From CAZEHS01 sp964424355 (GTDB taxonomy: Bacteria; Bacillota; Clostridia; Peptostreptococcales; Acidaminobacteraceae), in assembly GCA_964424355.1 (NCBI GenBank), contig CAYRIO010000014.1, positions 10,677-74,676 on the forward strand: a stretch of 64,000 nt of DNA, given 5' to 3'. Numbering within the stretch: position 1 is the first letter of the stretch; each line of letters opens with the position of its first letter. Shown here in pieces: positions 18,075 through 26,867 of this stretch. The position numbers and the translations under genes are program-made. Below the pieces are notes generated by a model. That model was not told the origin of the DNA and did not search any database. It saw nothing but the letters and a program-made list of their open reading frames with translations.

Positions 18075-18374
18075 TTATTTTTCGCCGATCACCCGGTCTA
18101 AAACCATGTTGTATCCCCCGGGCCCGTGGTGGAGGCATTTGCTGATCCGGCTGATTGTCGCGGTGCTGACGCCGGTTTTTTCTTCAATATGTGAATAGGT
18201 CATGTTCTCTTTGAGCATGCGAGCCACCTTGAGCCGCTGGGAGATGGACTGCAGTTCCTTGATGGTACAGATATCCTCGAAGAACCGGTAGCATTCCTCT
18301 ACGGTTTTCAGGGTGAGAATGCCTTCGTACAGTTCCTCGATCAGTTCATCTTTAAAGGATGATTCATACGTCAT
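18075..18374 (-). CDS. YerC/YecD-family TrpR-like DNA-binding protein
   Basis: 99 residues. The sequence CTIKELQSISQRLKVARML followed by a helix-turn-helix (TYSHIEEKTGVSTATISRISKCL) matches the YerC/YecD family of TrpR-fold proteins common in Firmicutes. The ligand and targets of the family are not well known. AAGGAGGTTATTCCC precedes the ATG at 18374, which is why I shorten the open frame. It is 71 bases downstream of the acyl-CoA ligase gene on the same strand and converges with cadA. Confidence 0.85.
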   Translation of the reverse strand: MTYESSFKDELIEELYEGILTLKTVEECYRFFEDICTIKELQSISQRLKVARMLKENMTYSHIEEKTGVSTATISRISKCLHHGPGGYNMVLDRVIGEK

Positions 18375-18445
18375 GGGAATAACCTCCTTGCCCAGCTCGG
18401 TCAATGTCAGCACGATTCCAACGGATCACATGGGGCTCCCAGACA

Positions 18446-19885
18446 CTACGCTTCCCGCAGCTCCCGCTTCATGATCTTTCCGGTTGCAGTCTTGGGTAAT
18501 GAATCCATCAGGATGATTTCCTTCGGCAGCTTGAAATTCGCCAGATTTTCCTGAAGGTAACGCATCAGGGCTTTCCGATCATACACTGCGCCCTCCTTGA
18601 GGGCGATGTAGGCACAGACCACTTCGCCCCGGAGCTTGTCCGGAACGCCGATGACCGCCGCCTCCTGTATGCCCGGATATTGATAGAGGACTTCCTCCAC
18701 CTCCCGGGGATAGACATTGAGTCCGCCGACGATGATGATATCCTTGAGGCGGTCCACGATGTAGATGAAGCCGTCTTCATCCATCCGGGCCAGATCCCCT
18801 GTATGGAGCCAGCCGTCTCTAATGGAATCCGCAGTCGCCTCCGGCTGATTGAAATACCCCAGCATCACATTGGGACCCCGGGTAACCAGCTCTCCCACTT
18901 CACCCGCCGGCAGAACAACCCCTTCAGGGCTTTCAATCCGAACGGCAATATCCTGAAGTGGCAACCCGATGGAACCGGGACGCACCCGACCGACACGGTT
19001 GACGGTGACAACCGGAGAGGCTTCCGACAGGCCATACCCTTCGGTGATATCAATGCCGAATTTCTGTTTGAAGCTGCTGATGATCTCGCCGGGCAGGGAC
19101 GCCCCGCCTGAAACAAAGATCCGAACGGTTTGGTACGCTTCCGGAGAGCCCAGGGACAGATAATACCCGAACATGGCCGGAACCCCGCATACGATGGTGA
19201 CCGCTTCTTCTTTGATGGTTTTGACGGCGTCCTTGGGCTGGAAGGTTTCCATGATGGTGATGCTGCTGCCCAGAAGCAGGGCATCCATGACCGTGACCGT
19301 CCAGGCAAAGCTGTGGAACATAGGGAGCACACAGAGGATATTGTCGTCCCCGTCGATCCCCAGGGCCTCGCTGATCCCCCAGGCATTGCTGGCCAGGTTG
19401 GTATGGGTCAGCACCGCCCCTTTGGGCCGTCCGGTGGTGCCGGAGGTATAGATGATGACCGCGGGATCCTCCGCGTGAATGTCCACAGGAGCTGCTGCGG
19501 GGAACTCCTTCCGGGCCACCGCTTCCAGAACGTCCGGCATCAGGAGCTGGCGGATTTCAGTGCCCAGAGCCAGGGGCGTCATGGCGATGAGATGCTTCAT
19601 CCCCGCATCATCGGCAATGAAGGAAACCTCACGGGGTGTCAGGGTCCGGTTCAGCGGAACAATGACCGCCCCCAGACTGACCACTCCGAAATAAGCATAC
19701 ACGAATTCCGGACAGTTCTTACAGTAAAGCCCCACATTTTCGCCGGGACGAACGCCTACATAGTGGAAATAATCGCGAAACTGTCGGACTTTCTCACGGA
19801 ATTCGCCATAAGTGGTGGTTTGACCATGGTCCCGAAAGAGGATCCGGCCGCCGTCGTGATTTTCATACATCTGATGTATCAGCAT
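18446..19885 (-). CDS. Long-chain acyl-CoA synthetase (AMP-forming ligase)
   Basis: 479 residues of the ANL superfamily. Motifs in order: P-loop IIYTSGTTGRPKGA, GYGLSEASPVVTVN, the adenylate motif GWLHTGDLARMDEDGFIYIVDRLKDIIIVGG, and the C-terminal lysine motif LPKTATGKIMKREL. It activates a carboxylic acid, probably a fatty acid, to the acyl-CoA. About 30-60 residues shorter than E. coli FadD, which is usual for Firmicute homologues. CGGAG lies ahead of the ATG. It follows the PRC/MgtE_N/CBS gene with a terminator-like hairpin between. Confidence 0.85.
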   Translation of the reverse strand: MLIHQMYENHDGGRILFRDHGQTTTYGEFREKVRQFRDYFHYVGVRPGENVGLYCKNCPEFVYAYFGVVSLGAVIVPLNRTLTPREVSFIADDAGMKHLIAMTPLALGTEIRQLLMPDVLEAVARKEFPAAAPVDIHAEDPAVIIYTSGTTGRPKGAVLTHTNLASNAWGISEALGIDGDDNILCVLPMFHSFAWTVTVMDALLLGSSITIMETFQPKDAVKTIKEEAVTIVCGVPAMFGYYLSLGSPEAYQTVRIFVSGGASLPGEIISSFKQKFGIDITEGYGLSEASPVVTVNRVGRVRPGSIGLPLQDIAVRIESPEGVVLPAGEVGELVTRGPNVMLGYFNQPEATADSIRDGWLHTGDLARMDEDGFIYIVDRLKDIIIVGGLNVYPREVEEVLYQYPGIQEAAVIGVPDKLRGEVVCAYIALKEGAVYDRKALMRYLQENLANFKLPKEIILMDSLPKTATGKIMKRELREA

Positions 19886-19913
19886 GGGTGTACTCCGTTT
19901 CTATGAGTAAAAG

Positions 19914-19948
19914 TAATGGGGGTGGATCGGCATGCCGGCTCCCCCCAT
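19914..19948 (-). terminator. Putative terminator downstream of the PRC-MgtE_N-CBS gene
   Basis: AATGGGGG/CCCCCATT stem with an inner CGGCATGCCG palindrome. On the minus strand it is followed only by ACTTTTAC; on the plus strand by a run of eight T, so its natural direction is unclear. Confidence 0.5.
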
Positions 19949-19953
19949 TTTTT

Positions 19954-21204
19954 TTAAAGCCGTATGCGCCGGGCCTTCAGAAGGGTTTCCATGATATCGT
20001 TGATGACCACCATGCCCAGGAGCTTGCGGTTCACATCCACCACCGGGACTGCCATGAGGCTGTACTTGGAGATGATTTCATTCAGGGAATCGATCTTATC
20101 GGTATCCTGCGCAAAGACAATGTTCTTGTTCATGATCTGGTTCAGCTTCACATCCGGCTCGGAGATGATGATATCCCGGAGGGATACCGTGGAGATCAGC
20201 CGTTCCTCAGAATCCACGACGTAGAGGTAGTAGATCATGTCGGATTCAGGCTTCATCTGCCGCAGTTCCTTGATGGTCTCTTCCACGGTATGGTTTTCGA
20301 AAAAGCAGAAAATATCCGTGGACATCAGGCTCCCCACCGTATTATCCGGATATTCCATAAGCTCCCGGACATCCTCCGAGGACTCCATATCCATTTCGTT
20401 GAGCAGCTCCTCCGCTTTGGACTCATGGAGCTCATCCAGCAGGTCCGCCACTTCGTCCGCCGGCATTTTTTCCAGCAGGTCCGCCGCCTTTTCAACGGAC
20501 AGCCCTTCGATCATATTGATCTGAGCCTCTGTCTCCAGCTCTTCCAGTACGTCGGCCGCCTGTTCGTCATTCAGAGACGAGAACACCGCCATCTGGGTGG
20601 GCCGGTCCAAATCCTCCAGAATATCCGCCAGATCCGCCGGATGGAGCCGGGCCAGATTGGAATGGTCCTTGGAGTGCCGGATCGCCGCATGGCCAAAATC
20701 CACCGCCTCCACTTCGTCCCAGGGGATCAGGTGGGTCGGCACCGCGGCTCCGGTGAGCTTGGCCCACCGTTTTGCCTGACGATCCAGGCCCCAGCGGCGC
20801 AGGCGCCCTTCAATACCCGTATCGATGGCAGTGACAAACGTCCCTTCGGCGGACACCGCCATTTTCAGGTCGATGACCTTCACCATCCTGCGCCCCTGCA
20901 GATCCACCACGTTGTGATCCAGGACCCGTTGTCCCAAAAGCACCGTCTGGTCCGTATCCAGATCTATTTCCACCAGGGACTGGCATATCAGTACCATCTC
21001 CCCATCCCGCTCCTCCAGGGTGCATCCCGAAAAATCCATGGTCCGGATATCTCCCTGAACCTTCACCACCAGGGCAACCACCTTGGGCCGGGTCTGATCC
21101 ATGGCAACGACCAGGTCCTTCACCTTCCCCAGGACCTTGCCGGAATCGGTACAGATGGATTTTCCAAGTATCTGGCTGAAAAACCAGCTTGCAATGACCG
21201 TCAT
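19954..21204 (-). CDS. PRC-barrel / MgtE N-terminal / CBS-pair protein lacking a channel domain
   Basis: 416 residues. An N-terminal PRC-barrel-like part (TDSGKVLGKVKDLVVAMD) is followed at about 190-280 by the acidic superhelical MgtE_N domain (HPADLADILEDLD, EKAADLLEKMPADEVADLLDEL) and by a CBS pair at about 285-410 (NTVGSLMSTDIF, ADVKLNQIMNKN-like). MgtE magnesium channels continue with five membrane helices; here the protein simply ends, so it is a soluble sensor-like protein. The CBS pair and MgtE_N bind Mg2+ in MgtE, so Mg or nucleotide sensing is plausible. CGGAGG precedes the ATG. It lies 26 bases after the large activase gene, so the two are co-transcribed. Confidence 0.85.
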   Translation of the reverse strand: MTVIASWFFSQILGKSICTDSGKVLGKVKDLVVAMDQTRPKVVALVVKVQGDIRTMDFSGCTLEERDGEMVLICQSLVEIDLDTDQTVLLGQRVLDHNVVDLQGRRMVKVIDLKMAVSAEGTFVTAIDTGIEGRLRRWGLDRQAKRWAKLTGAAVPTHLIPWDEVEAVDFGHAAIRHSKDHSNLARLHPADLADILEDLDRPTQMAVFSSLNDEQAADVLEELETEAQINMIEGLSVEKAADLLEKMPADEVADLLDELHESKAEELLNEMDMESSEDVRELMEYPDNTVGSLMSTDIFCFFENHTVEETIKELRQMKPESDMIYYLYVVDSEERLISTVSLRDIIISEPDVKLNQIMNKNIVFAQDTDKIDSLNEIISKYSLMAVPVVDVNRKLLGMVVINDIMETLLKARRIRL

Positions 21205-21230
21205 TTCTATTCCTCCGTTAAGGGCAAAGC

Positions 21231-24200
21231 CTATCCAATCTCCCGGCGCACCCGCTTCACTGTCTCATGGACCCGTCCAACCTGGAGGCAGAAGCTTTCC
21301 AGTCGGGATTCAATGACCTGCGGAAAGGCGCTGCCATCCGTTTCAATGCTGAGGAACGGCAGGGCGGGATGATGATCCATCACCTTATCCACCAATTCCT
21401 TCTCCAGGGCAATGGCGGATTTCCGCTCACTGAGCCGCTCCGTGATGATGGCCTCCGAAATCCGGGCCGGCATGCAGCCGAAGGGACCCAGGGCCAGGAC
21501 CCCGTCCACGGTTTCCACGATTTCCGTCAGGGCCGCCCCCACCGTGAGGATGGTTTCTCCGGTGAGCCGGGGCGATACCAGGTTCTGTACTGATTCTATC
21601 ATATGCGCCACATCGACGGTATGGGGAATATACAGCCCCGATTCCCCCAGCAATGCTTTGATTCTGGTTTCATAAGGATTTTTGAAGAACGCCTGGACAG
21701 TGACCCGGACCCTGTCCTGCCAGCGGGATTTCACCACCAGACTGTTTTTCACAATGTAATCACAGTAGTGAAGCCACTCGGCAATGGGGGCCGTACGAAC
21801 CCAAAAGCCGTTGAGGCTGAGGCGTTCCACTAAATTCTTGCGGGAAAAGCTGTCCCGGCGCACATAGATTTCACCGATAAGGGCGATGGAAGGAAGATCT
21901 GCCAGCTCGCCTTTTTTAGGGATGCTGCGCAGGGTGTCGGCCCTCCTGCGGAGGGTTTCCTTCAAGCCATTCCACGAATCCTGTTCCACACTGATGCACA
22001 GGCTTTCCTCCACCTGCCGGTAGGTGATCAGGGCCGCTTCCGGATCCACCGCCAGGGCCAGGACGGCACTGTAGATCTCCTCCATGACATCGGAGATGAT
22101 CACGGACTGCCAGGCACGGAGGGCGAAGCGGGTGCCGAAGCCGGCATAGCTGTTTTCCGAGCTGAGGGACAGCAGTGCCACATTGGAGAGGGCCAGCTTT
22201 TCCACCAGCTCCTGCATCATGACATTGTACTGCCCGAACCGGCAGGGACCTGAGGTTTCCGGCATGAAATAGACCAGGACCTCCTGGGGATCCCAGGATT
22301 CTTCCACATAGCGGATCAGACTGCCCACCGTGAGGATCAGGGGCAGGCATTCCTTGCAGGAGGCATAGCCCCGCCCCAGCTTCAGCTCTTTTTCCGCCGG
22401 CGCCGGCAGGGCCGAGGCCTTCACGCCCACATGGCGAAGGCTGGCCGCCAGGACCCGGGCGCCCAGATCCCCCATGGAGGGCAGAAGCACCCGCACCCGG
22501 GGACTGTCCAGGGGCAGGCGGGTCCCCTCGGAATCCACCACCACCGCTTTCCCGGCTTCCATTTCTACCCGGGCAGCCCGGAAGGGCGGCTTTACGGCGG
22601 GAACCGCATTCTTATTGATTTCCAGATAGCTTCTCATGACGTCGATGAAGGCTTCGATGCGGGTATCGATCCCGGCATCGGCGGAGTGGGAATCCAGCTC
22701 CAGGGTAAGGCTGGGCTTGGCGCCCATGATATCCCTGAAATAGTTGAGGAGGAAAGAATCCGGGCCGCAGCTGAAATTGGTGACATAGGCCCCGAAGAGC
22801 TGAGGGTGACGCTGGGTATAGCGGGCCGCCTTGAGGATGGTCTGCCCCATGGCCCAGTACATGTTGCTCTGTGATGTCTCCGGTTCCAGGGGCAGGAAGT
22901 CTTGAGGGATGATCCGGAATCCCCGGGAAGCGAACTTCCGCGGAATCCCCATGTTGCCCAGCTTGCAAAAGGCATTGTAGGGACGGCCGAACAGCACCAC
23001 GGCATTCTCCGTGGGATGGGTTGCCAGGTCTGCCAGGACCCGGGTGCCAATATCGCTGAACTCCGCCTGCAGGGCGGCCTGAGCCCGACAGCCGTTTTCA
23101 AAGGCCTTCCGGCCCACAGCGGCATCGTGGCCTAGGGATCGGGCCATTTCCACGAAGGTGGCCTGACCGGCTTCCATGCCCAGGGAAAAATCCAGGACCG
23201 GCGACAGGACGGTCAGCGCTTTCAACTCATCAAAGGCGGCCTTTAAATAGTAGGGCTCGGCCTGCACAAAGGGGCAGGTAACCCGGGCCGGGTCTCCGCC
23301 CGGAACAGGCATGGCCTTGATATGGGGCATGAACAGGAAGTCCGGTTTTTTGTCCAGCAGGTTCTGGAGCGTGCCGTGGGCCAGCTCCACCGGATAGCAG
23401 AAAGCGGACCCTCTGCGCTCGCAGCCATCGGGATCCACGGCGTCGCTGAGGACCACGGCGTAGCCCAGGCTCTTGAAAAACCCATGGTAGAGGGGAAACA
23501 GGTTGTTGGTCATCAGGGAGTTGTTGATGCCCACGGTTTTTCCAGTGGCAGGAGCCGCTGCGGCTTCCCACTGAATCCCATAGGTTTCAAAAATCATTTT
23601 CTCCCGCAGGGCCACCAGATCCAAGTCGGCGACATCCACCTCCGGCTGATGCTTCAGCAGGTTGTAGTATTTATTGCAGGCACCGCCGAAGGGGTACACC
23701 TGCTCCTTGATGCGGATCATGCTGATGCTGCACTTCCGGTCGCAGGCTTCCTTCCCGCCTTTGCAGACAAAGGGCTGCTGATAGGCCACTTCCCGGCCCG
23801 AAAGCTCTGACAGGTTGAAGGTCATGGGCTCCAGCAGGCCCAGTTCCAGCTTGTTTCCCGTTTCCAGGGCAACGCCGTAAGCGCCCATGAGGCCGGGCTC
23901 CGGGGGCACGATGATCTCCTTGCCGGTGAGGGCCGCCATGGCGATGGGAACCGCCTGATTGTAACAGACGCCCCCCTGCATGAAAATTTTGCGCCCCACG
24001 GCCCGGTTCCCCTTCACCCGGTTCATGTAGTTCAGACAGATGGAATAGACCAGACCCGCGGCGATATCGTGCTTTTCCAGACCGCTTTGAATGGCTGTCT
24101 TGATATCGCTGCCGATGAAGGCCGCGCATTGATCGTTGAAATTGGGCGGCCGGGTTCCTGCCATGGCATAATCGCCGATGGCCTCCGTGGCCAGATTCAG

Positions 24201-25523
24201 GGATTCCATGGCCGCTTCCTCCAGGAAGGAGCCGGTCCCCGCCGAACAGGCTTCGTTCATGGCGTAGTCCGAGGCCACGCCGTTGGTCAGATAAGTGTAT
24301 TTGGCGTCCTGTCCCCCAATCTCAAACAGGGTGTCCACCTCGGGGTCAAAATACGCCGCTGCTGTGGCATGGGCGATAATTTCGTTGATAATGGCCGGTG
24401 TCAGGGCATGGAGCCCCGCAATCTGCCGCCCGGAGCCCGTTACCCCAAGGCCCACGATGGACACCGGCACGGTTACCTGCTCCGCAATGGCCGCATAGCA
24501 GCGCCGGGAAGCCCCGATCGGGTCCCCGTTGGTCCGCAGGTAGCAGCTGGCCAGGATGACGCGGTCCTCTTGACGCATCAGGACCGCCTTGGTGGTGGTG
24601 GAGCCCACATCGAGGCCTACCAGGCACACATCCCCAGGGGCGGCAGTGCCCCGCTCCTGAGATTTGAAGGAGACCCGGTGAACATGGTCCTTCAGAGGTT
24701 CCAGGTATGTAAAGCCCTGATCGGCATCCGAAAAAAGGGCTTCATCGAAATCGATGGCTTCCGTCTCATTCGCCTGAGCCCACAGAGCGGCCCCCAAGGC
24801 TTCGGCACAGCGCCCGTGTTCCGGCACCACAACCCCCAGACCGGAATCCCGGAGGAAACCGATCATCACGGAGTTGGCAGAGCTGCCCCCCACCACCATG
24901 ACGTGCTGGTCCTCCACACTGCGAAGCAGCTCGGTGATTTTGCCGGCCATCATCTCGCAGAGCCCGGCCACCACGCTTTCCTTGCTGGCGCCCTTGTTCA
25001 GGGCGTGGGTGCAGTCACTTTTGCAGAACACGCTGCAGCGGCCCGCAACCTTGTAGGAATTCTTCCGGTCCGCTACCGCTACCGCTTCCTCCACGGTGAG
25101 ATCCATCCGCTTCAACTGCTGCAGGAAGAATTCCCCCGTACCGGAGGCGCATTTATTGCCGGTGTACACATCGATGATCCGCCCCACAGCATCCAGGCGA
25201 TAGACCATGAAGGTTTCCCCCCCGGCGCTGACCACCACCTGGGCCCGGTTGCCCTGGGCAGAGTAGTGGCTGTAAGCGGTTTCCAACGCTTCTGGCTCCG
25301 ACAGGGTGGTCGCCTTCAGCAGATGCCTCAGCTTGCGCCCCGTAACGGCGATGCGGTCCGCCGAGCGGATTGTGGACTCCTGAAACAGAGCGGCCAGAAC
25401 CGCCCGGGGATTGCCTTCATGGGGAATGGAACGGCTGTCAGTGACAGCCTGACCCGTTGGGCCACCAGTCACCGATGCCAGGGTTATGGTAGAAGCACCA
25501 ATACAGATGCCTATTGTTTTCAT
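21231..25523 (-). CDS. Large 2-hydroxyacyl-CoA dehydratase activase-related protein (two BadF/HgdC domains plus DUF2229 and HgdB-like part)
   Basis: About 1430 residues. Two ASKHA-fold activase domains come first: residues 1-270 (TIGICIGASTITLASV, CASGTGEFFLQQL) and about 305-560 (VGLDVGSTTTKAVLM, GGQDAKYTYL, CSAGTGSFLEEAA), each with the cysteine that binds the inter-subunit iron-sulfur cluster in HgdC-like activators. Residues 660-880 match DUF2229 and the remainder resembles HgdB/HgdA dehydratase subunits (RPYNAFCKLGNMGIPRKFA, NFSCGPDSFLLNYF). Proteins of this composite kind are widespread in anaerobic Firmicutes and their substrate is unknown. ATP-driven electron transfer within one chain is the natural guess. 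Start 25523 follows TGAGGTG. Confidence 0.85.
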   Translation of the reverse strand: MKTIGICIGASTITLASVTGGPTGQAVTDSRSIPHEGNPRAVLAALFQESTIRSADRIAVTGRKLRHLLKATTLSEPEALETAYSHYSAQGNRAQVVVSAGGETFMVYRLDAVGRIIDVYTGNKCASGTGEFFLQQLKRMDLTVEEAVAVADRKNSYKVAGRCSVFCKSDCTHALNKGASKESVVAGLCEMMAGKITELLRSVEDQHVMVVGGSSANSVMIGFLRDSGLGVVVPEHGRCAEALGAALWAQANETEAIDFDEALFSDADQGFTYLEPLKDHVHRVSFKSQERGTAAPGDVCLVGLDVGSTTTKAVLMRQEDRVILASCYLRTNGDPIGASRRCYAAIAEQVTVPVSIVGLGVTGSGRQIAGLHALTPAIINEIIAHATAAAYFDPEVDTLFEIGGQDAKYTYLTNGVASDYAMNEACSAGTGSFLEEAAMESLNLATEAIGDYAMAGTRPPNFNDQCAAFIGSDIKTAIQSGLEKHDIAAGLVYSICLNYMNRVKGNRAVGRKIFMQGGVCYNQAVPIAMAALTGKEIIVPPEPGLMGAYGVALETGNKLELGLLEPMTFNLSELSGREVAYQQPFVCKGGKEACDRKCSISMIRIKEQVYPFGGACNKYYNLLKHQPEVDVADLDLVALREKMIFETYGIQWEAAAAPATGKTVGINNSLMTNNLFPLYHGFFKSLGYAVVLSDAVDPDGCERRGSAFCYPVELAHGTLQNLLDKKPDFLFMPHIKAMPVPGGDPARVTCPFVQAEPYYLKAAFDELKALTVLSPVLDFSLGMEAGQATFVEMARSLGHDAAVGRKAFENGCRAQAALQAEFSDIGTRVLADLATHPTENAVVLFGRPYNAFCKLGNMGIPRKFASRGFRIIPQDFLPLEPETSQSNMYWAMGQTILKAARYTQRHPQLFGAYVTNFSCGPDSFLLNYFRDIMGAKPSLTLELDSHSADAGIDTRIEAFIDVMRSYLEINKNAVPAVKPPFRAARVEMEAGKAVVVDSEGTRLPLDSPRVRVLLPSMGDLGARVLAASLRHVGVKASALPAPAEKELKLGRGYASCKECLPLILTVGSLIRYVEESWDPQEVLVYFMPETSGPCRFGQYNVMMQELVEKLALSNVALLSLSSENSYAGFGTRFALRAWQSVIISDVMEEIYSAVLALAVDPEAALITYRQVEESLCISVEQDSWNGLKETLRRRADTLRSIPKKGELADLPSIALIGEIYVRRDSFSRKNLVERLSLNGFWVRTAPIAEWLHYCDYIVKNSLVVKSRWQDRVRVTVQAFFKNPYETRIKALLGESGLYIPHTVDVAHMIESVQNLVSPRLTGETILTVGAALTEIVETVDGVLALGPFGCMPARISEAIITERLSERKSAIALEKELVDKVMDHHPALPFLSIETDGSAFPQVIESRLESFCLQVGRVHETVKRVRREIG

Positions 25524-25565
25524 GGGTTTCACCTCAGATTGAGAATCGATCGTTATATCCTTTTA

Positions 25566-25594
25566 ATTCTATCAATTTACCGGAAGGGGTACAA
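25566..25594 (-). promoter_or_regulatory. Promoter of the activase gene
   Basis: On the minus strand TTGTAC (25589-25594), 17 bases, TAGAAT (25566-25571), 43 bases before the start codon. The surrounding 25524-25710 stretch holds no gene; GGCGCTAT occurs twice there as a direct repeat. Confidence 0.6.
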
Positions 25595-25706
25595 GGTACG
25601 GATGGATTATATAAAAAATAGCGCCCGACAGCTGGAAAGATTCAGATAGCGCCATGCCAGTGTTGCTTTTAGGCCAGCATTCTTTACTGTAAATGACCCG
25701 ATACAG

Positions 25707-25736
25707 AAAATCCGGCAAAGCGATTGCTTTGCCGGA
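25707..25736 (-). terminator. Terminator of the 25753-26085 gene
   Basis: Perfect 11-bp stem TCCGGCAAAGC/GCTTTGCCGGA with a four-base loop, followed on the minus strand by TTTTCTG. Confidence 0.85.
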
Positions 25737-25752
25737 CCCCCTGAACACCGTT

Positions 25753-26085
25753 CTATTCGTCATCCTTCACTTCTTCATACTGGACATCCACGGCTTCCTG
25801 CTTGTTGAAGCTGCCGGTTTCTTTCTCTTCAAACGGATTTTCACGTTCCCGTCCGGGTCCGGGTTCCGGCTCCTGACCTTTAAACTCATACATGCCGCCA
25901 CCGGTCCTGCGGGCACGTCTGCGCCCTTCAAACCAATACCACAGACCGAAGGTGACCAGCAGAGCCAGACCCAGGGGGGTGGTAAGCAGCAGCTTGCTGA
26001 AAAAAATCAGCAGGTAGAAGAAGAAAAACAGGAACAGCAGGCCGATCAGACAGCCAAAGCTATTGTCAGCGCGATAGATTCGCAT
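25753..26085 (-). CDS. Small membrane protein of unknown function
   Basis: About 110 residues. Two close hydrophobic segments (residues 10-30 and 34-50, with a phenylalanine-rich stretch FLFFFFYLLIFF) precede an arginine cluster (EGRRRARRTGG) and an acidic, charged tail. The positive-inside rule puts the tail in the cytoplasm. I do not recognise the family. The ATG at 26085 is preferred over that at 26094 because AAAGG lies at a workable distance; either is possible. It is a single-gene unit with its own terminator. Confidence 0.6.
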   Translation of the reverse strand: MRIYRADNSFGCLIGLLFLFFFFYLLIFFSKLLLTTPLGLALLVTFGLWYWFEGRRRARRTGGGMYEFKGQEPEPGPGRERENPFEEKETGSFNKQEAVDVQYEEVKDDE

Positions 26086-26183
26086 GGGTTTCATCCTTTC
26101 GATGGGGAGTGAATCTATTATAACATGAGGTTATGAGGGGTTTATAAAGGATTTCTTGTGTTTTTATTAACTCCGATACGGCG

Positions 26184-26693
26184 CTATTTCTTGAGCAATC
26201 CATACCCGCCGTAGATGGGCTTGGTTTCGGATACCGTGATGACGGCATTGGCCTGCTTGGCCTTGATCAGGGTGACCGCTTCCTTCACCCGCTTGCGCTG
26301 CGTGAACAGGAACAGCATATGCCGCGATTTGCTCATCCCGCTGCCCTCCACCATGGTGACCGCAAAATCATGGTCCCGCAGATGCTCCGAAAGCTCCTCT
26401 CCGTGATCGTCCTTAACGATGACCACGATCTCCGAAAGGCCGATGCCGATCATTTCCTCCAGGATGCTGCCGAAATAATTGCCCAGCGCGAAGCCCAGGG
26501 CGTAGAACACCGCTTTCAGCGGATCTGCGGCGATTCCCGTCAGAACGTTGCTGGCAATGTATATCCAGAGCATCACCTCAAAGAAACCGATGATTGCGCC
26601 TATTTTCCGCTCACCCTTGGTAATCAAAACGGTTCGAACCGTGGCCAAAGACACTTCGATTATTTTAGCAAAGAGAATCAGAGCATAGATCAT
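26184..26693 (-). CDS. UPF0316/DUF2179 membrane protein (YebE-like)
   Basis: 169 residues. Three membrane helices in the first 95 residues (TVRTVLITKGERKIGAIIGFFEVMLWIY is the family's signature region) are followed by a cytoplasmic DUF2179 domain (GSGMSKSRHMLFLFTQRKRV). The length and arrangement match UPF0316 proteins of Bacillus and Clostridia, whose function is unknown. The ATG at 26693 follows AAAGGA. It is monocistronic as far as I can see. Confidence 0.85.
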   Translation of the reverse strand: MIYALILFAKIIEVSLATVRTVLITKGERKIGAIIGFFEVMLWIYIASNVLTGIAADPLKAVFYALGFALGNYFGSILEEMIGIGLSEIVVIVKDDHGEELSEHLRDHDFAVTMVEGSGMSKSRHMLFLFTQRKRVKEAVTLIKAKQANAVITVSETKPIYGGYGLLKK

Positions 26694-26822
26694 AGGGGAG
26701 TCCTTTCGTCATCAGGATCGAGGTTATTTTCTTCACTTCTACAGTGTACTCCACTTTTGAATTGGCTTCCACTGGTTTAAGAAACCTTTAATAAAGCTTA
26801 ATGCCTTGGCCGGAACACCAAA

Positions 26823-26858
26823 GAAAAACAGGGCCTGACACGATTGCGTGCCTGGCCC
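26823..26858 (-). terminator. Terminator of the copper-amine-oxidase-N-like gene
   Basis: Hairpin GGGGCCAGGCACG/CGTGTCAGGCCC (one mismatch, one G-T pair, CAAT loop) followed on the minus strand by TGTTTTTC, nine bases after the stop. Confidence 0.75.
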
Positions 26859-26867
26859 CGGATAGCT

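Noticed and set aside
25600..25680. GGCGCTAT repeats downstream of the activase promoter as a possible terminator
   Set aside because: They are direct repeats, not inverted, and do not form a stem.
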